From Akkermansia sp. (GTDB lineage: Bacteria > Verrucomicrobiota > Verrucomicrobiia > Verrucomicrobiales > Akkermansiaceae), in the NCBI GenBank assembly GCA_017435365.1, contig JAFSFD010000027.1, positions 1 through 64,000 on the forward strand: DNA of 64,000 nt, given 5' to 3'. Position 1 is the first letter of the stretch. Every line of letters begins with the position of its first letter. Both the position numbers and the translations under genes were made by a program. The notes below the pieces were generated by a model that had not been told where the DNA came from, did no database searches, and worked only from the letters and a program-made list of their open reading frames with translations. Shown piece after piece: positions 51,329 to 60,115 of the stretch.

Positions 51329-54300
51329 ATGAATACACCTGAACGCATCTTCCTGGGCTGGGACAGGCCCGCCATTGAACTCGTTGCAGAGAAACTTCTC
51401 GAAGGACTGAGCAACCCGCAGACCGCTGCGCAATACCGCCGCGCTACCGTGGTAGTGCCGACCGAAGGCAGCGGCCGCCGCCTTCGTGAATATCTGGCAG
51501 AAAAGGCAGGCAAGGCGCTTCTGATGCCCAGAATCACGCTGGCAGGGCAATTATTAACAACGGGAGATTCCAGGATTGCCACAGAAGAAGAAACACTTGC
51601 CGCCTGGCTCAAGGTACTTGGAGCCTCCATGAGAGACAAGTCACTCTCCTGGTTGCTGGATGTTGCCACCCAAATGCAGCGAGTCAGAAAACAACTGGAG
51701 CAGGAAGCCCGTTCCCCTGAGTGGGATGATGCTGCCGCCCGCGACTTTGTGCGCGAATACCTGCACGAACCGGATGAGGCCTGGGAACGCACCCTTCTCT
51801 ATGAACAGGAGCGCTGGCAGACCCTGCGGGCCGCCTTCGCCGGTGTAGATGCCCAACTTGCACAATGGGAGCGAATCCCGGCAGAACAGGCGCGAGCAGA
51901 TGAACTGGAGAAGCCACGCGCCCGTGGGTTACTCATCATCGCCTGCATACCGGAGCTCTCCCCCCTCAATCGCCTGTATCTGCAACGCCTTACCGACACC
52001 AACCGAGCACAGGTCGAAATCTGGGTCAACGCGCCATCAGCCGAATCCACGCGCTTCGACACCTACGGTCAGCCGCTTCCCGTCATAACCGTGGGGCCAT
52101 CTGCCGGCATGGGTTGGTGCGAATGCCCGATTACCATTCCCCGCCAACCGCATGCAGACGAATCCGCAGCCAGCATCAGCGCAACAGAGGTTATCCATAC
52201 CACGGGCAGTCCCGCAGCCTTCGGGCTCAAAGTGCGGGAACTGGCTGGCGGCTGTGATTCCGATGAGGTAGTGCTGGCGTCCTGCGATAGTTCTCTTTCC
52301 CCCATGCTGGTGAGCGCATTCCAGCCAGAATGGCAAATCAACATGCCGGAGGGGCGCTCCCTGCTGGCAACCGAGGCGGGGCGGCTCCCCCTGCAGCTCC
52401 GTGATGCCTGCTCTGCGCTTCATTCAGAAGAACCTTTCACGAGCAGCATGATGGAGGATTTTCTCACTCTGCTGCGGAACCACACGCTCCAATCTATCCT
52501 GGCGCCTGCAAGAAAGCTGCGCTCCTTCAACAGATTCCTCACTGAGCTGTGTTTTCAACACCTGCCCGGCAGCCCCGGTCACTTGTGCCACCTGATGCAG
52601 CGCATGAAAGGAACTGCCCATTCCCCATCCACACCGTGGACTCGCTCTCAAATTCGTGATTTCCTGCGCTACACAGAATGTGTCACGGCCCTCGTTCAGG
52701 ATTGCAACTCAACGAAACAGCTACCCTTTTACCTGAAAAAGCTGGCAGATGCGCTTCAGTACCAGCTTTCTGCCCCTGAGGTGAGCCAAGCCGGACAGCA
52801 CCTTGCGCAACTGCTGCGCCGCATCGCGGCTCTGGTGGAGTCTCCGGTTATTTCCTGCTCGCCGCCGGCAGCTCTGGCCCTCCTGTCCTACCTGACCGAA
52901 AAACAAGCCGGTGGCCTGCTCGAAGGTGCGGGTGAACGCGGCAAAGCCATCGACCTGCGCGGCTGGCGTGAGCTCAGCTTTGCGGGAGAGTCTCGATTGA
53001 TTATTGCCGGCATGCACGATGGATGCGTCCCCGAGCGTCTGCCGGCAGATGCCTATCTGCCCCAGGCCTACCGAGCCTTCCAGGGCATGACGAGCGATAC
53101 AACCCGCACGGCGAGGGATAGCTTTCTGCTCACAGCCCTGCTGCACAGCCGCCCGGCGAGGGCTGTACACTTTGTGCTGGCATCCAGCTCAGCAGATGGC
53201 ACCCCCATTGCCCCTTCCCCCCTTCTGCTACGCTGCAACACCCCGGCAGAAACCGCAGAACGTGTCAACTGGCTCTTTGCCGATCCTCAGAAACTCAGCA
53301 GCAGCGCGGCCTATGACCAGCTTCCCTTCATCACCCCAGAACACAGCATCCTGCCAGGTGTGGGCATGGAACCGGCAGACCTCATCGCTCCGGGGATACC
53401 CAATCCTTACGCCAATCCGGAGAAGACGTTTTCGCCCTCTGCCATCAAGGACTTCCTGACCTGTCCACTGCGTTTCTGGCTTAAGAAGCTTTTGAAAGTA
53501 TCTCCAGGCGATGCTTTGGAGGACAGCAAATCGGAGCCGGACGCAGCTGAATACGGCACCCTGCTTCACGCCATTCTGCAAGACATCACCACCCGCTATG
53601 CCCACGCAGAAGAGGGCGTACCCCCCGATGCCCTGTCCAGGGAAATCGAGCTCTACGCCGCAGAATGCACCGCAGAACGGGTTTCTGAACAATATAGGTA
53701 CGAAACCTCCTCGCTTCCTGCCCCTATCAGCATTCTGCAAAAGAACCTGCTCAAAACCACCCAGGCATTCGCCCGCATACACGCTGCCGATATATGCGCC
53801 GGCTGGGAAGTCATCATGCGCGAGGAACAGCTGGTCTTTGAGCTGCCCATGGAAAACGGAGCCCCGCCCCTGCGTTTCGATATGCGGGTGGATCGTGTGG
53901 ACCACCACCGCGATGGACGAATGCGTGTGATTGATTACAAGACCAACACCGCTGACCCTCGCAAAACCCACTGGGAGAAACTTTCTGAAGCCGCTGCCGG
54001 CTTGTACCATCGTTATATGCCTGAAGCGCTGATATTGAGGAACCAGGAGGAAGAGATGCTCCGCTGGAGCAGTGTACAGCTGCCCCTCTATGCCGAGGCC
54101 CTCTGCCACCAGTTCCACCTGCAGGAGCTTCCGGAGACAGCGTTCTACAATATGCCACGTACCAACCCAGGAGAGGTCAGCTACAACATCATGTCCGGCG
54201 TGGATGCCAAATCCTGCATGACTCCGGCACTTCACCGCCAGGCAATGGAATGCGTGAAAGCCGCCGCCGAACTCATGCGTGCCGGTCTCTGCCTGTATTC

Positions 54301-54424
54301 AGCGGAATCACTCGGAAGAAACCTGAGTTACGATAGCTTCGGCTCCCTCTGTATCTACAAGGATCCGGACCCCCGAGTAATGTGCTCCCTGCCTCCCCTC
54401 AATATGCCCGGTTCAGATAACTGA
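51329..54424 (+). CDS. AddB-like helicase-fold protein with PD-(D/E)XK nuclease
   Basis: 1031 residues. The N-terminus resembles a UvrD/AddB fold without a functional Walker A (VVVPTEGSGRRLREYLAEKA). LIIAGMHDGCVPERLPADAYLP is typical of AddB proteins. The C-terminus has SPSAIKDFLTCPLRFWL and the nuclease core RVDRVDHHRDGRMRVIDYKT. In AddB three more Cys near the end complete an iron-sulfur cluster; here several C-terminal Cys occur but not in the usual close pattern. With the next gene it forms a RecBCD-type enzyme for double-strand break repair. Confidence 0.85.
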   Translation: MNTPERIFLGWDRPAIELVAEKLLEGLSNPQTAAQYRRATVVVPTEGSGRRLREYLAEKAGKALLMPRITLAGQLLTTGDSRIATEEETLAAWLKVLGASMRDKSLSWLLDVATQMQRVRKQLEQEARSPEWDDAAARDFVREYLHEPDEAWERTLLYEQERWQTLRAAFAGVDAQLAQWERIPAEQARADELEKPRARGLLIIACIPELSPLNRLYLQRLTDTNRAQVEIWVNAPSAESTRFDTYGQPLPVITVGPSAGMGWCECPITIPRQPHADESAASISATEVIHTTGSPAAFGLKVRELAGGCDSDEVVLASCDSSLSPMLVSAFQPEWQINMPEGRSLLATEAGRLPLQLRDACSALHSEEPFTSSMMEDFLTLLRNHTLQSILAPARKLRSFNRFLTELCFQHLPGSPGHLCHLMQRMKGTAHSPSTPWTRSQIRDFLRYTECVTALVQDCNSTKQLPFYLKKLADALQYQLSAPEVSQAGQHLAQLLRRIAALVESPVISCSPPAALALLSYLTEKQAGGLLEGAGERGKAIDLRGWRELSFAGESRLIIAGMHDGCVPERLPADAYLPQAYRAFQGMTSDTTRTARDSFLLTALLHSRPARAVHFVLASSSADGTPIAPSPLLLRCNTPAETAERVNWLFADPQKLSSSAAYDQLPFITPEHSILPGVGMEPADLIAPGIPNPYANPEKTFSPSAIKDFLTCPLRFWLKKLLKVSPGDALEDSKSEPDAAEYGTLLHAILQDITTRYAHAEEGVPPDALSREIELYAAECTAERVSEQYRYETSSLPAPISILQKNLLKTTQAFARIHAADICAGWEVIMREEQLVFELPMENGAPPLRFDMRVDRVDHHRDGRMRVIDYKTNTADPRKTHWEKLSEAAAGLYHRYMPEALILRNQEEEMLRWSSVQLPLYAEALCHQFHLQELPETAFYNMPRTNPGEVSYNIMSGVDAKSCMTPALHRQAMECVKAAAELMRAGLCLYSAESLGRNLSYDSFGSLCIYKDPDPRVMCSLPPLNMPGSDN

Positions 54425-54440
54425 TTCCCGATATCCCCCC

Positions 54441-57400
54441 ATGAGTGCCACTTCCTCCAAACATATCACCGGCAACCTCATCGCCGCTTCGGCCGGTACC
54501 GGCAAAACCTACCAACTCACCTCGCGGTACGTAGCACTGCTGGCCCTGGGCGTACGGCCGGAAAAGATGATTGCTCTCACCTTCACCAAAAAGGCCGCAG
54601 GTGAATTCCGCAACCGCATTTTCCAGGCACTGTCCGATGGAGCCTTAGGCAAGCCTGACCACGAAAACCCGGAGCGCAACGGGCTGGCGGCCCGCATCTG
54701 GGAGACCTGGACTGGCCTGCATCTCCGTGCGGATGGGAGACTCATCCCCTCATCGAATCCGGTAGCACTTTTCCCGGCAGCCATCCCCATGCTGGAGCGG
54801 GCGTGTTCCATGAACTGCTACCCAGAGCAACTCACCCCCCAGCCTGGAGAGCCAGTTCTGCCGCAGCTCACCACGTCATTCTTTGCGGAATTGCTGGTGC
54901 AGGTGCTGAGCAAAATTGCAGAGCTCCAACTCTCCACGCTGGACAGTTTCTTCAACAGGGTCGTGGCGGCAGACCTGCACCGTGCAGGGCTGAGTAGTGT
55001 CACCCCTATGAATGCCCTGCAGCAGAAGCGAGCCACACGCACCGCCCTGCTGGCTATGCTGGCGGAAAGCGAAAAGTCATCGCACCACGAATCCGCCCTC
55101 ATCACCCTGCTCTCCAGCATTGCGGAGGAAAAAGGCGGGGCCCTGCTCAATTTGCTGGAGCAGAACGTCAACACCTACCTTAGCCTGTACAAGGATTTTC
55201 CCCAGAAGCAGCCCTGGGGGCGCACCCAGCCCTTCGGGCTTCCTGATTGCAGTGAAGCCAGACTGATTTCCGATGACGAGGTCGCAGCCTGCCAGCTCGA
55301 AATCAACGAGTTGGTAGACAGCATCAGCTGGAAAAAGCCCCGTAGCTACGTCAAGAAAACGCTGACCACAGCAGCGGCAAACATCAGGAGCGGTTCCTTC
55401 AAGCCCTCGCCCTCGTTCTGCTCCTGGCTTACCGGTGAGGAAGGCTATCTGGCCCCAGCGGATGAGCTGACAGCAGACAACCGCCTGCGCAATATTATTC
55501 AAACCTTGCAACAGCAGTGCAATGAGCTGTTTCTGCGCAATGTGCAGGAACGTTCCGCCGCCATGCACGAGATGCTGAGGAAATACTACACAGCCTACCG
55601 GGAATGCGTGCTGGCAGAGGGACTTTGCACCTTCGACGATATCAAGCAGGGCGCCCGTCAGGTGCTGGGCAGCAATGCAGAGGGCGATGAATCCGGCATG
55701 GCGCTTCACCTCATCACCCGGCTGAACCACTGGATGCTCGATGAATTCCAGGACACGGACCCCGTGCAGTGGGAAATCCTCAGTAACCTATTGAAGGAAA
55801 ATGCTCAGTATCCGGAAAAGTCACTTTTTGTGGTAGGCGATAAGAAACAGAGCATCTACAGTTTCCGCGGGGCTTCGTCAGAATTGTTCGAGGAGCTGCG
55901 CGGCACCCAGCCGGGCAAGGATGGTTACGACTGGCAGAAACAGGTGCTCACCAATTCCACCCTGGACGAAAGCCGCCGTTCCGTGCCTGAAATCATGAAT
56001 TTCACAAACATGGTGTTTGCCTCCCTGCCCGAGGCCGATTCCGAATTCTCCCGGCAAAAAACTCACCCGGAAAATGGTAAGAAGAAGGGCTACGTGCGAG
56101 TACAATTCTTGCCAGAAGGTAAAGCCGCAGAAACATTGCAGCGCACTTGTGAATCCATTGGCAACATACTGGAGGAACTCACCACCCCGGCAGGCTCCCA
56201 CTTGCGGCAGCTGCGCAACGGCATCAGTGTGGCCATTCTCCTGCGCAAGGGAGCTCATGCCCGCGAAATAGTGGCATGGCTTCGCCGCTACAAGCCGGAA
56301 ATTCCTGTACAACTGGTTGAGGACTCCCCCATTGTCGAAGCCTCTCCGCTGGGGGAAATGCTGCTCTCATTCTTCATGTGGCTCAAGGAACCGGCTGACC
56401 AGTACCGATTCCATGTGTGGAAAGTCTCGCCCCTCGGTTGCAATCAGGCAAAAGGCAAAACAGACCAGGGCAAGCTCTGGGACACCTGGCGACAATTGCT
56501 GAATGACCAGGGCTACGCGGCCACTATCCTCAGACTCGCCGGGAACCTGCAGCAAGCGCAGTCCCGGCGCATGCTCGATGAATGGCTGGAGGAAGCCGTC
56601 GCGTTCGATGCCGCAGGCGGTTCGCTAGATGAATGGGTGCTGCACATGCGCACCTGCTGCCGCAAGGAAAACGGCTCCGCCCAATTTGTGCAAGTGATGA
56701 CCATGCACAAGAGCAAAGGTGCTGAGTTCGATGCCGTCATTCTGCCCTTCCTGGGCTCCAAAGCTGTTGACCAGCCCCGCTCTGAGGGAATTCCCTATTT
56801 CATTTCCGACAACCGGGAAGGGCTGCTCATCCATCCAGGCAAGGCAGAAGAGCGCAAAAGTTGGCCCCAGCTTCTGGAATACGAGGAAAAATGGAAACAC
56901 GACCGCCGGGTAGACAGCTACAACCTCCTGTACGTGGCGCTCACCCGGGCACGCTATGCAAACTATATCCTCGTTCCTGAATCGGAAAAACTGATTGATA
57001 AGGAAGGCGACTGGATTCAGAACGCCCTGCTTCAAAACAACTACGCCGCTGATGGTGGACAGGTGGATTTCGGTCACGCTGACTGGTACCTCTCAAAACA
57101 CACAAACACGACACCTGATATACAAGAGCCCCCCCTGTTACCGCTCGGCTCGGCTCGCCGGAATCGAGTCCGAGTCTCCCCATCTGCCATGTCCGCTCAG
57201 AGTCTCACGGCCCCCCCGGTGGAACAGCGGCATCAAGGAAACGCCGCAGGTGCCGACTTTGGCACCAGGGTGCATGCCTGCTGGGAAGAAATAACATGGC
57301 TGAATTCTACGCTGCCAACCTGGGTTGCACAACCTGAAACCGATGAGCAGAAAGTGGTGGCAGCCGCCCTGCAGCAGCCGGAAATAGCCGCACTCTTCAC

Positions 57401-57728
57401 CCGCAGGCCCGGCCAGGAGGTCTACAATGAGCAGCCACTCGAAGCCATTACCGATAAGAATGAATGGCTCTCCGGCACCATCGACAGGCTTGTGCTCACC
57501 GTCGATGCAGGCGGCACGACCACTGCCGCCCACATCATCGACTTCAAGACCAACCAGCTCGACCCCACAAAAGAGGAATCATACGACGCACTGAAGGCGG
57601 AATACTTGCCCCAGATGACAGAATACCGCAAGCATGTGGCCAAGGCTCTCAACCTCCCCGAATCAGTCATCGCCGCATCCCTGCTTTCCTGTCCCCTGGG
57701 CATAAAAGCCAGGATTGTCCCCAGCTGA
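54441..57728 (+). CDS. AddA-like UvrD-family helicase-nuclease
   Basis: 1095 residues. Walker A AASAGTGKTYQL (15-26), then KMIALTFTKKAAGEFRNR (motif Ia), MLDEFQDTDPVQWE (Walker B/II), VVGDKKQSIYSFRGA (III), VMTMHKSKGAEFDAVILP and LLYVALTRARYA (V-VI). The C-terminal nuclease has LSGTIDRLVLTVD and HIIDFKTNQ. It is the motor and one nuclease of an AddAB-type end-resection enzyme, encoded 16 nt after the partner gene. Confidence 0.9.
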   Translation: MSATSSKHITGNLIAASAGTGKTYQLTSRYVALLALGVRPEKMIALTFTKKAAGEFRNRIFQALSDGALGKPDHENPERNGLAARIWETWTGLHLRADGRLIPSSNPVALFPAAIPMLERACSMNCYPEQLTPQPGEPVLPQLTTSFFAELLVQVLSKIAELQLSTLDSFFNRVVAADLHRAGLSSVTPMNALQQKRATRTALLAMLAESEKSSHHESALITLLSSIAEEKGGALLNLLEQNVNTYLSLYKDFPQKQPWGRTQPFGLPDCSEARLISDDEVAACQLEINELVDSISWKKPRSYVKKTLTTAAANIRSGSFKPSPSFCSWLTGEEGYLAPADELTADNRLRNIIQTLQQQCNELFLRNVQERSAAMHEMLRKYYTAYRECVLAEGLCTFDDIKQGARQVLGSNAEGDESGMALHLITRLNHWMLDEFQDTDPVQWEILSNLLKENAQYPEKSLFVVGDKKQSIYSFRGASSELFEELRGTQPGKDGYDWQKQVLTNSTLDESRRSVPEIMNFTNMVFASLPEADSEFSRQKTHPENGKKKGYVRVQFLPEGKAAETLQRTCESIGNILEELTTPAGSHLRQLRNGISVAILLRKGAHAREIVAWLRRYKPEIPVQLVEDSPIVEASPLGEMLLSFFMWLKEPADQYRFHVWKVSPLGCNQAKGKTDQGKLWDTWRQLLNDQGYAATILRLAGNLQQAQSRRMLDEWLEEAVAFDAAGGSLDEWVLHMRTCCRKENGSAQFVQVMTMHKSKGAEFDAVILPFLGSKAVDQPRSEGIPYFISDNREGLLIHPGKAEERKSWPQLLEYEEKWKHDRRVDSYNLLYVALTRARYANYILVPESEKLIDKEGDWIQNALLQNNYAADGGQVDFGHADWYLSKHTNTTPDIQEPPLLPLGSARRNRVRVSPSAMSAQSLTAPPVEQRHQGNAAGADFGTRVHACWEEITWLNSTLPTWVAQPETDEQKVVAAALQQPEIAALFTRRPGQEVYNEQPLEAITDKNEWLSGTIDRLVLTVDAGGTTTAAHIIDFKTNQLDPTKEESYDALKAEYLPQMTEYRKHVAKALNLPESVIAASLLSCPLGIKARIVPS

Positions 57729-57819
57729 TAAAGCACACCCGCGCCCGGAAGCTCATCCAAGCTAAAAAAAAGCCCTAATTGTGATGGACAGCGGCCGCCG
57801 CATCTGCGATGATGGCAGC

Positions 57820-58104
57820 ATGACTACCCACGCTGAATTATGGCATGCCGTACACACGGCCTACGAGGAGCACAACCCGGAGGAAGCCCGCCGCCTGCTG
57901 CACACAGGGGGCACCGCGCCGGATTGCAGTCTGGTCTTGCGCTGTGGCGATGAGGATTACATCCGCTGGCTGCTCAGCAATGACTTGATATCACCGCCGC
58001 CCGCTGCCGATGTGTGGCCGGAACTGCAGGAGCTGCAACTGCAATGCCCGGCTCTGGCGGAATCTGCCCGGCCCGGCTGCATTCTGAATGGAGATTTGGA
58101 ATAA
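57820..58104 (+). CDS. Small protein, possibly ankyrin-like
   Basis: About 94 residues from the ATG at 57820; an in-frame GTG at 57781 would add 13. TTHAELWHAVHTAYEEHNPE is helical, and RRLLHTGGTAPDCSLVLRCG with IRWLLSNDLI resembles degenerate ankyrin helices. There is no signal peptide. It lies 64 nt before the M23 gene, which has its own promoter. Function unknown. Confidence 0.5.
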   Translation: MTTHAELWHAVHTAYEEHNPEEARRLLHTGGTAPDCSLVLRCGDEDYIRWLLSNDLISPPPAADVWPELQELQLQCPALAESARPGCILNGDLE

Positions 58105-58132
58105 TTATGCCCATGCATGGCAATTTTGAAGC

Positions 58133-58162
58133 TTGCCAGAGTGGGGGGACGTATGCTAGCAT
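58133..58162 (+). promoter_or_regulatory. Promoter of the M23 gene, leaderless type
   Basis: TTGCCA (58133-58138), 18-bp spacer, TAGCAT (58157-58162); the ATG at 58169 is 6 nt after the -10 box. Confidence 0.6.
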
Positions 58163-58168
58163 GCTGCC

Positions 58169-58852
58169 ATGTTGCGATTGCTCCACCTTCTGTTTCTGAT
58201 GACGGCTCTGCTTGTGGCATTTACCGGTTCGCAGGCCGAGGCAATCGTGATGGCCAAAAAGACACCGGATGGCAAGTGGGCGTTCGTGCCTCTGGCAGAT
58301 GGTTTTGATTTCCCCGTGGGTAAGCCGGACGGCAAGGGCTATTACAAGTCCCGCGGGCTGCGCCTGGCCACGCCCCGCCACCTTGGCGAAGACTGGAACG
58401 GCAACGGCGGCGGCAATTCCGACCTGGGCGACCCGGTCTATTCCATCGGCATGGGGCTCGTGACCTACGCAGCCGATGCCCGCGGACGCTGGGGCAAGGT
58501 AGTCATCGTGCGCCATGCTTTCCGCGAGCCGAAGAGCGGCAGGGTGCTCTGCTGCCAGTCACTTTATTCCCACCTCGACCGCATCGATGTGCGCCTGGGT
58601 CAGCTGGTGGGGCGCGGTGCCCAGGTGGGCACCATCGGCACCAACAACGGCATGTTCACCGCCCACCTGCATGCCGAGCTCCACTTCAACGTGCTGGTCA
58701 ACTGCGGCCACCAGGGCATCCCGAAGAATGCGGCCAACTACGGCAACCTGAGCGAGTTCATCAAGCACTACCGCCGTCTCCCGGTCGAGAAGAAGTTTGT
58801 GAAACTGCCCATCGGCGGCTTCCTGCCCTACAAGAACACTGAGGGTCTGTAA
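58169..58852 (+). CDS. Exported M23-family (LytM) peptidase
   Basis: 227 residues with a signal peptide (LLHLLFLMTALLVAFTGSQAEA). The peptidase core has HLGEDWNGNGGG (His and Asp zinc ligands), GNSDLGDPVYSIGMG, then LYSHLDRIDV and TAHLHAELHFN with the HxH ligand. This is the LAS/M23 fold that cuts peptidoglycan cross-links. The zinc residues look intact, so it is probably active. nadD starts directly after its stop codon. Confidence 0.85.
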   Translation: MLRLLHLLFLMTALLVAFTGSQAEAIVMAKKTPDGKWAFVPLADGFDFPVGKPDGKGYYKSRGLRLATPRHLGEDWNGNGGGNSDLGDPVYSIGMGLVTYAADARGRWGKVVIVRHAFREPKSGRVLCCQSLYSHLDRIDVRLGQLVGRGAQVGTIGTNNGMFTAHLHAELHFNVLVNCGHQGIPKNAANYGNLSEFIKHYRRLPVEKKFVKLPIGGFLPYKNTEGL

Positions 58853-59425
58853 ATGAAAACGTGTCTGTTCGGCGGCTCGTTTGACCCGGTGCATGCCGGG
58901 CACCTCACCATTGCCGCAGCCGCACAGAAGCACTGCGGGCTGAACGAGGTCGTATTCCTCCCAGCCGCCTGCTCCCCGTTCAAACAAGGGAAAAGCACGT
59001 ATTTTACTGATGCACAGCGGCTACACATGCTGCACCTGGCCACGGCTGATTTACCCTGGGCCAGCGTGAGCGGGCTGGATCTGCAGCTCCCCCCACCCAG
59101 CTGGAGCTGGCGCCTCGCCGAGCACTGGCACCGGCAGCACCCGGGGGCAGAACTGTACTGGCTCATGGGCACCGACCAGTGGGAGCAGCTGCACCGCTGG
59201 GCGCGCTTCGATTATCTCTGCGAGCTGCTCCACTTCATCGTCTACCACCGGGAGGAAGCCCCCCGGCCCCGCCCCGGTGTGCGCAGCACCTTCATCTGCT
59301 CCGGCATGCACCCGGCCTCCTCCTCCGTCATCCGCGCGGCCCTGAAAAACAACAGCCCCATTCCGGAAGGCTGGCTCCCCCCTGCTGTGGCGGATTACAT
59401 AGTCTCCGCCTCAGCCGGGGAATGA
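58853..59425 (+). CDS. nadD: Nicotinate-nucleotide adenylyltransferase
   Basis: 190 residues, family length. It adenylates nicotinate mononucleotide in NAD synthesis. The first strand and loop, LFGGSFDPVHAGHL, carry the (H/T)xGH nucleotidyltransferase motif; VFLPAACSPFKQGK and YWLMGTDQWEQL follow, then the SSSVIRAAL (ISSTxIR-like) motif. Its start abuts the M23 stop and its 3' end overlaps the convergent lipoprotein gene by 31 bp. Confidence 0.93.
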   Translation: MKTCLFGGSFDPVHAGHLTIAAAAQKHCGLNEVVFLPAACSPFKQGKSTYFTDAQRLHMLHLATADLPWASVSGLDLQLPPPSWSWRLAEHWHRQHPGAELYWLMGTDQWEQLHRWARFDYLCELLHFIVYHREEAPRPRPGVRSTFICSGMHPASSSVIRAALKNNSPIPEGWLPPAVADYIVSASAGE

Positions 59426-60003
59426 TGAAAGCCCGCTCCGCCCACTGCGCTATACAGCATCTGAAAAGGGTAAACCAGCAGCTCCCCTGCCAGCAGCGTG
59501 GCATTACCCCCCACAGTCAGCAGCGGGTCGATTACGTAATCAAACGGCGCGGCCAACACCGAGCGGAGCCCCTTGCTTCCAACCACGCGGGTCGCATATG
59601 GTTTCAGCCTGTATGCACTTGTCGGGACGGTGGGGGTGTTTTTCAACAGCACTGGTTTCCAGGCAGCAGAAGGCGGTCCCTCCAGCAACGAATACTCCCC
59701 ATCGGGGCTTTTCCTCACCCACAGCTGCCGGCCCGTGTCCTTCACCTCGGGGCAACAGAGGTAGCAATCATGCACAAAGACATCATACAGCATGCCATCG
59801 CGCCCGTGATATACCACTTCGGGCGCCTGCATCACTTCCGATGCGTACTTCCGGTTCTGATAGACAACGCCACCAACCGGGCGCCCTGTATCGACCGCCA
59901 CCTGCTCCACGGCTCCATCACGAATGACACCGCCGATATTGCTGACACAGCTGCTCAGAATCAGCGCTGCCACCGCCAGCAAGACCAGTCTCACCTTCAT
60001 CAT
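59395..60003 (-). CDS. Lipoprotein of unknown function
   Basis: 202 residues. Lipoprotein signal (VRLVLLAVAALILSSC, lipidated Cys at about 19). The mature part has a short Cys-containing motif (HDCYLCCPEVKD) and a hydrophobic region near the C-terminus (APFDYVIDPLLTVGG, LLVYPFQMLYSAVGG) that may contact the membrane. I know no family. The promoter at 60010-60038 predicts a leaderless mRNA from this ATG. Its last 31 bp overlap nadD on the other strand. Confidence 0.6.
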   Translation of the reverse strand: MMKVRLVLLAVAALILSSCVSNIGGVIRDGAVEQVAVDTGRPVGGVVYQNRKYASEVMQAPEVVYHGRDGMLYDVFVHDCYLCCPEVKDTGRQLWVRKSPDGEYSLLEGPPSAAWKPVLLKNTPTVPTSAYRLKPYATRVVGSKGLRSVLAAPFDYVIDPLLTVGGNATLLAGELLVYPFQMLYSAVGGAGFHHSPAEAETM

Positions 60004-60009
60004 CCCGAC

Positions 60010-60038
60010 ACTCTACCGTACAGTGGCTCTACTGTCAA
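60010..60038 (-). promoter_or_regulatory. Promoter of the lipoprotein gene, leaderless type
   Basis: On the minus strand TTGACA (60033-60038), 17-bp spacer, TAGAGT (60010-60015); the ATG at 60003 is 6 nt after the -10 box. Confidence 0.7.
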
Positions 60039-60041
60039 CTG

Positions 60042-60077
60042 AAAAAAGACCGCCGGAACCTCCTCCGGCGGTCTTTT
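60042..60077 (-). terminator. Bidirectional terminator after tpl
   Basis: 10-bp stem GACCGCCGGA (60048-60057) with TCCGGCGGTC (60064-60073), flanked by A6 on the left and T4 on the right. On the minus strand it follows the tpl stop (60116) and ends in T6. Confidence 0.88.
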
Positions 60078-60115
60078 GTTGCAGGCATTGCCTGCGGAAT
60101 GTTTACATCGTACTA

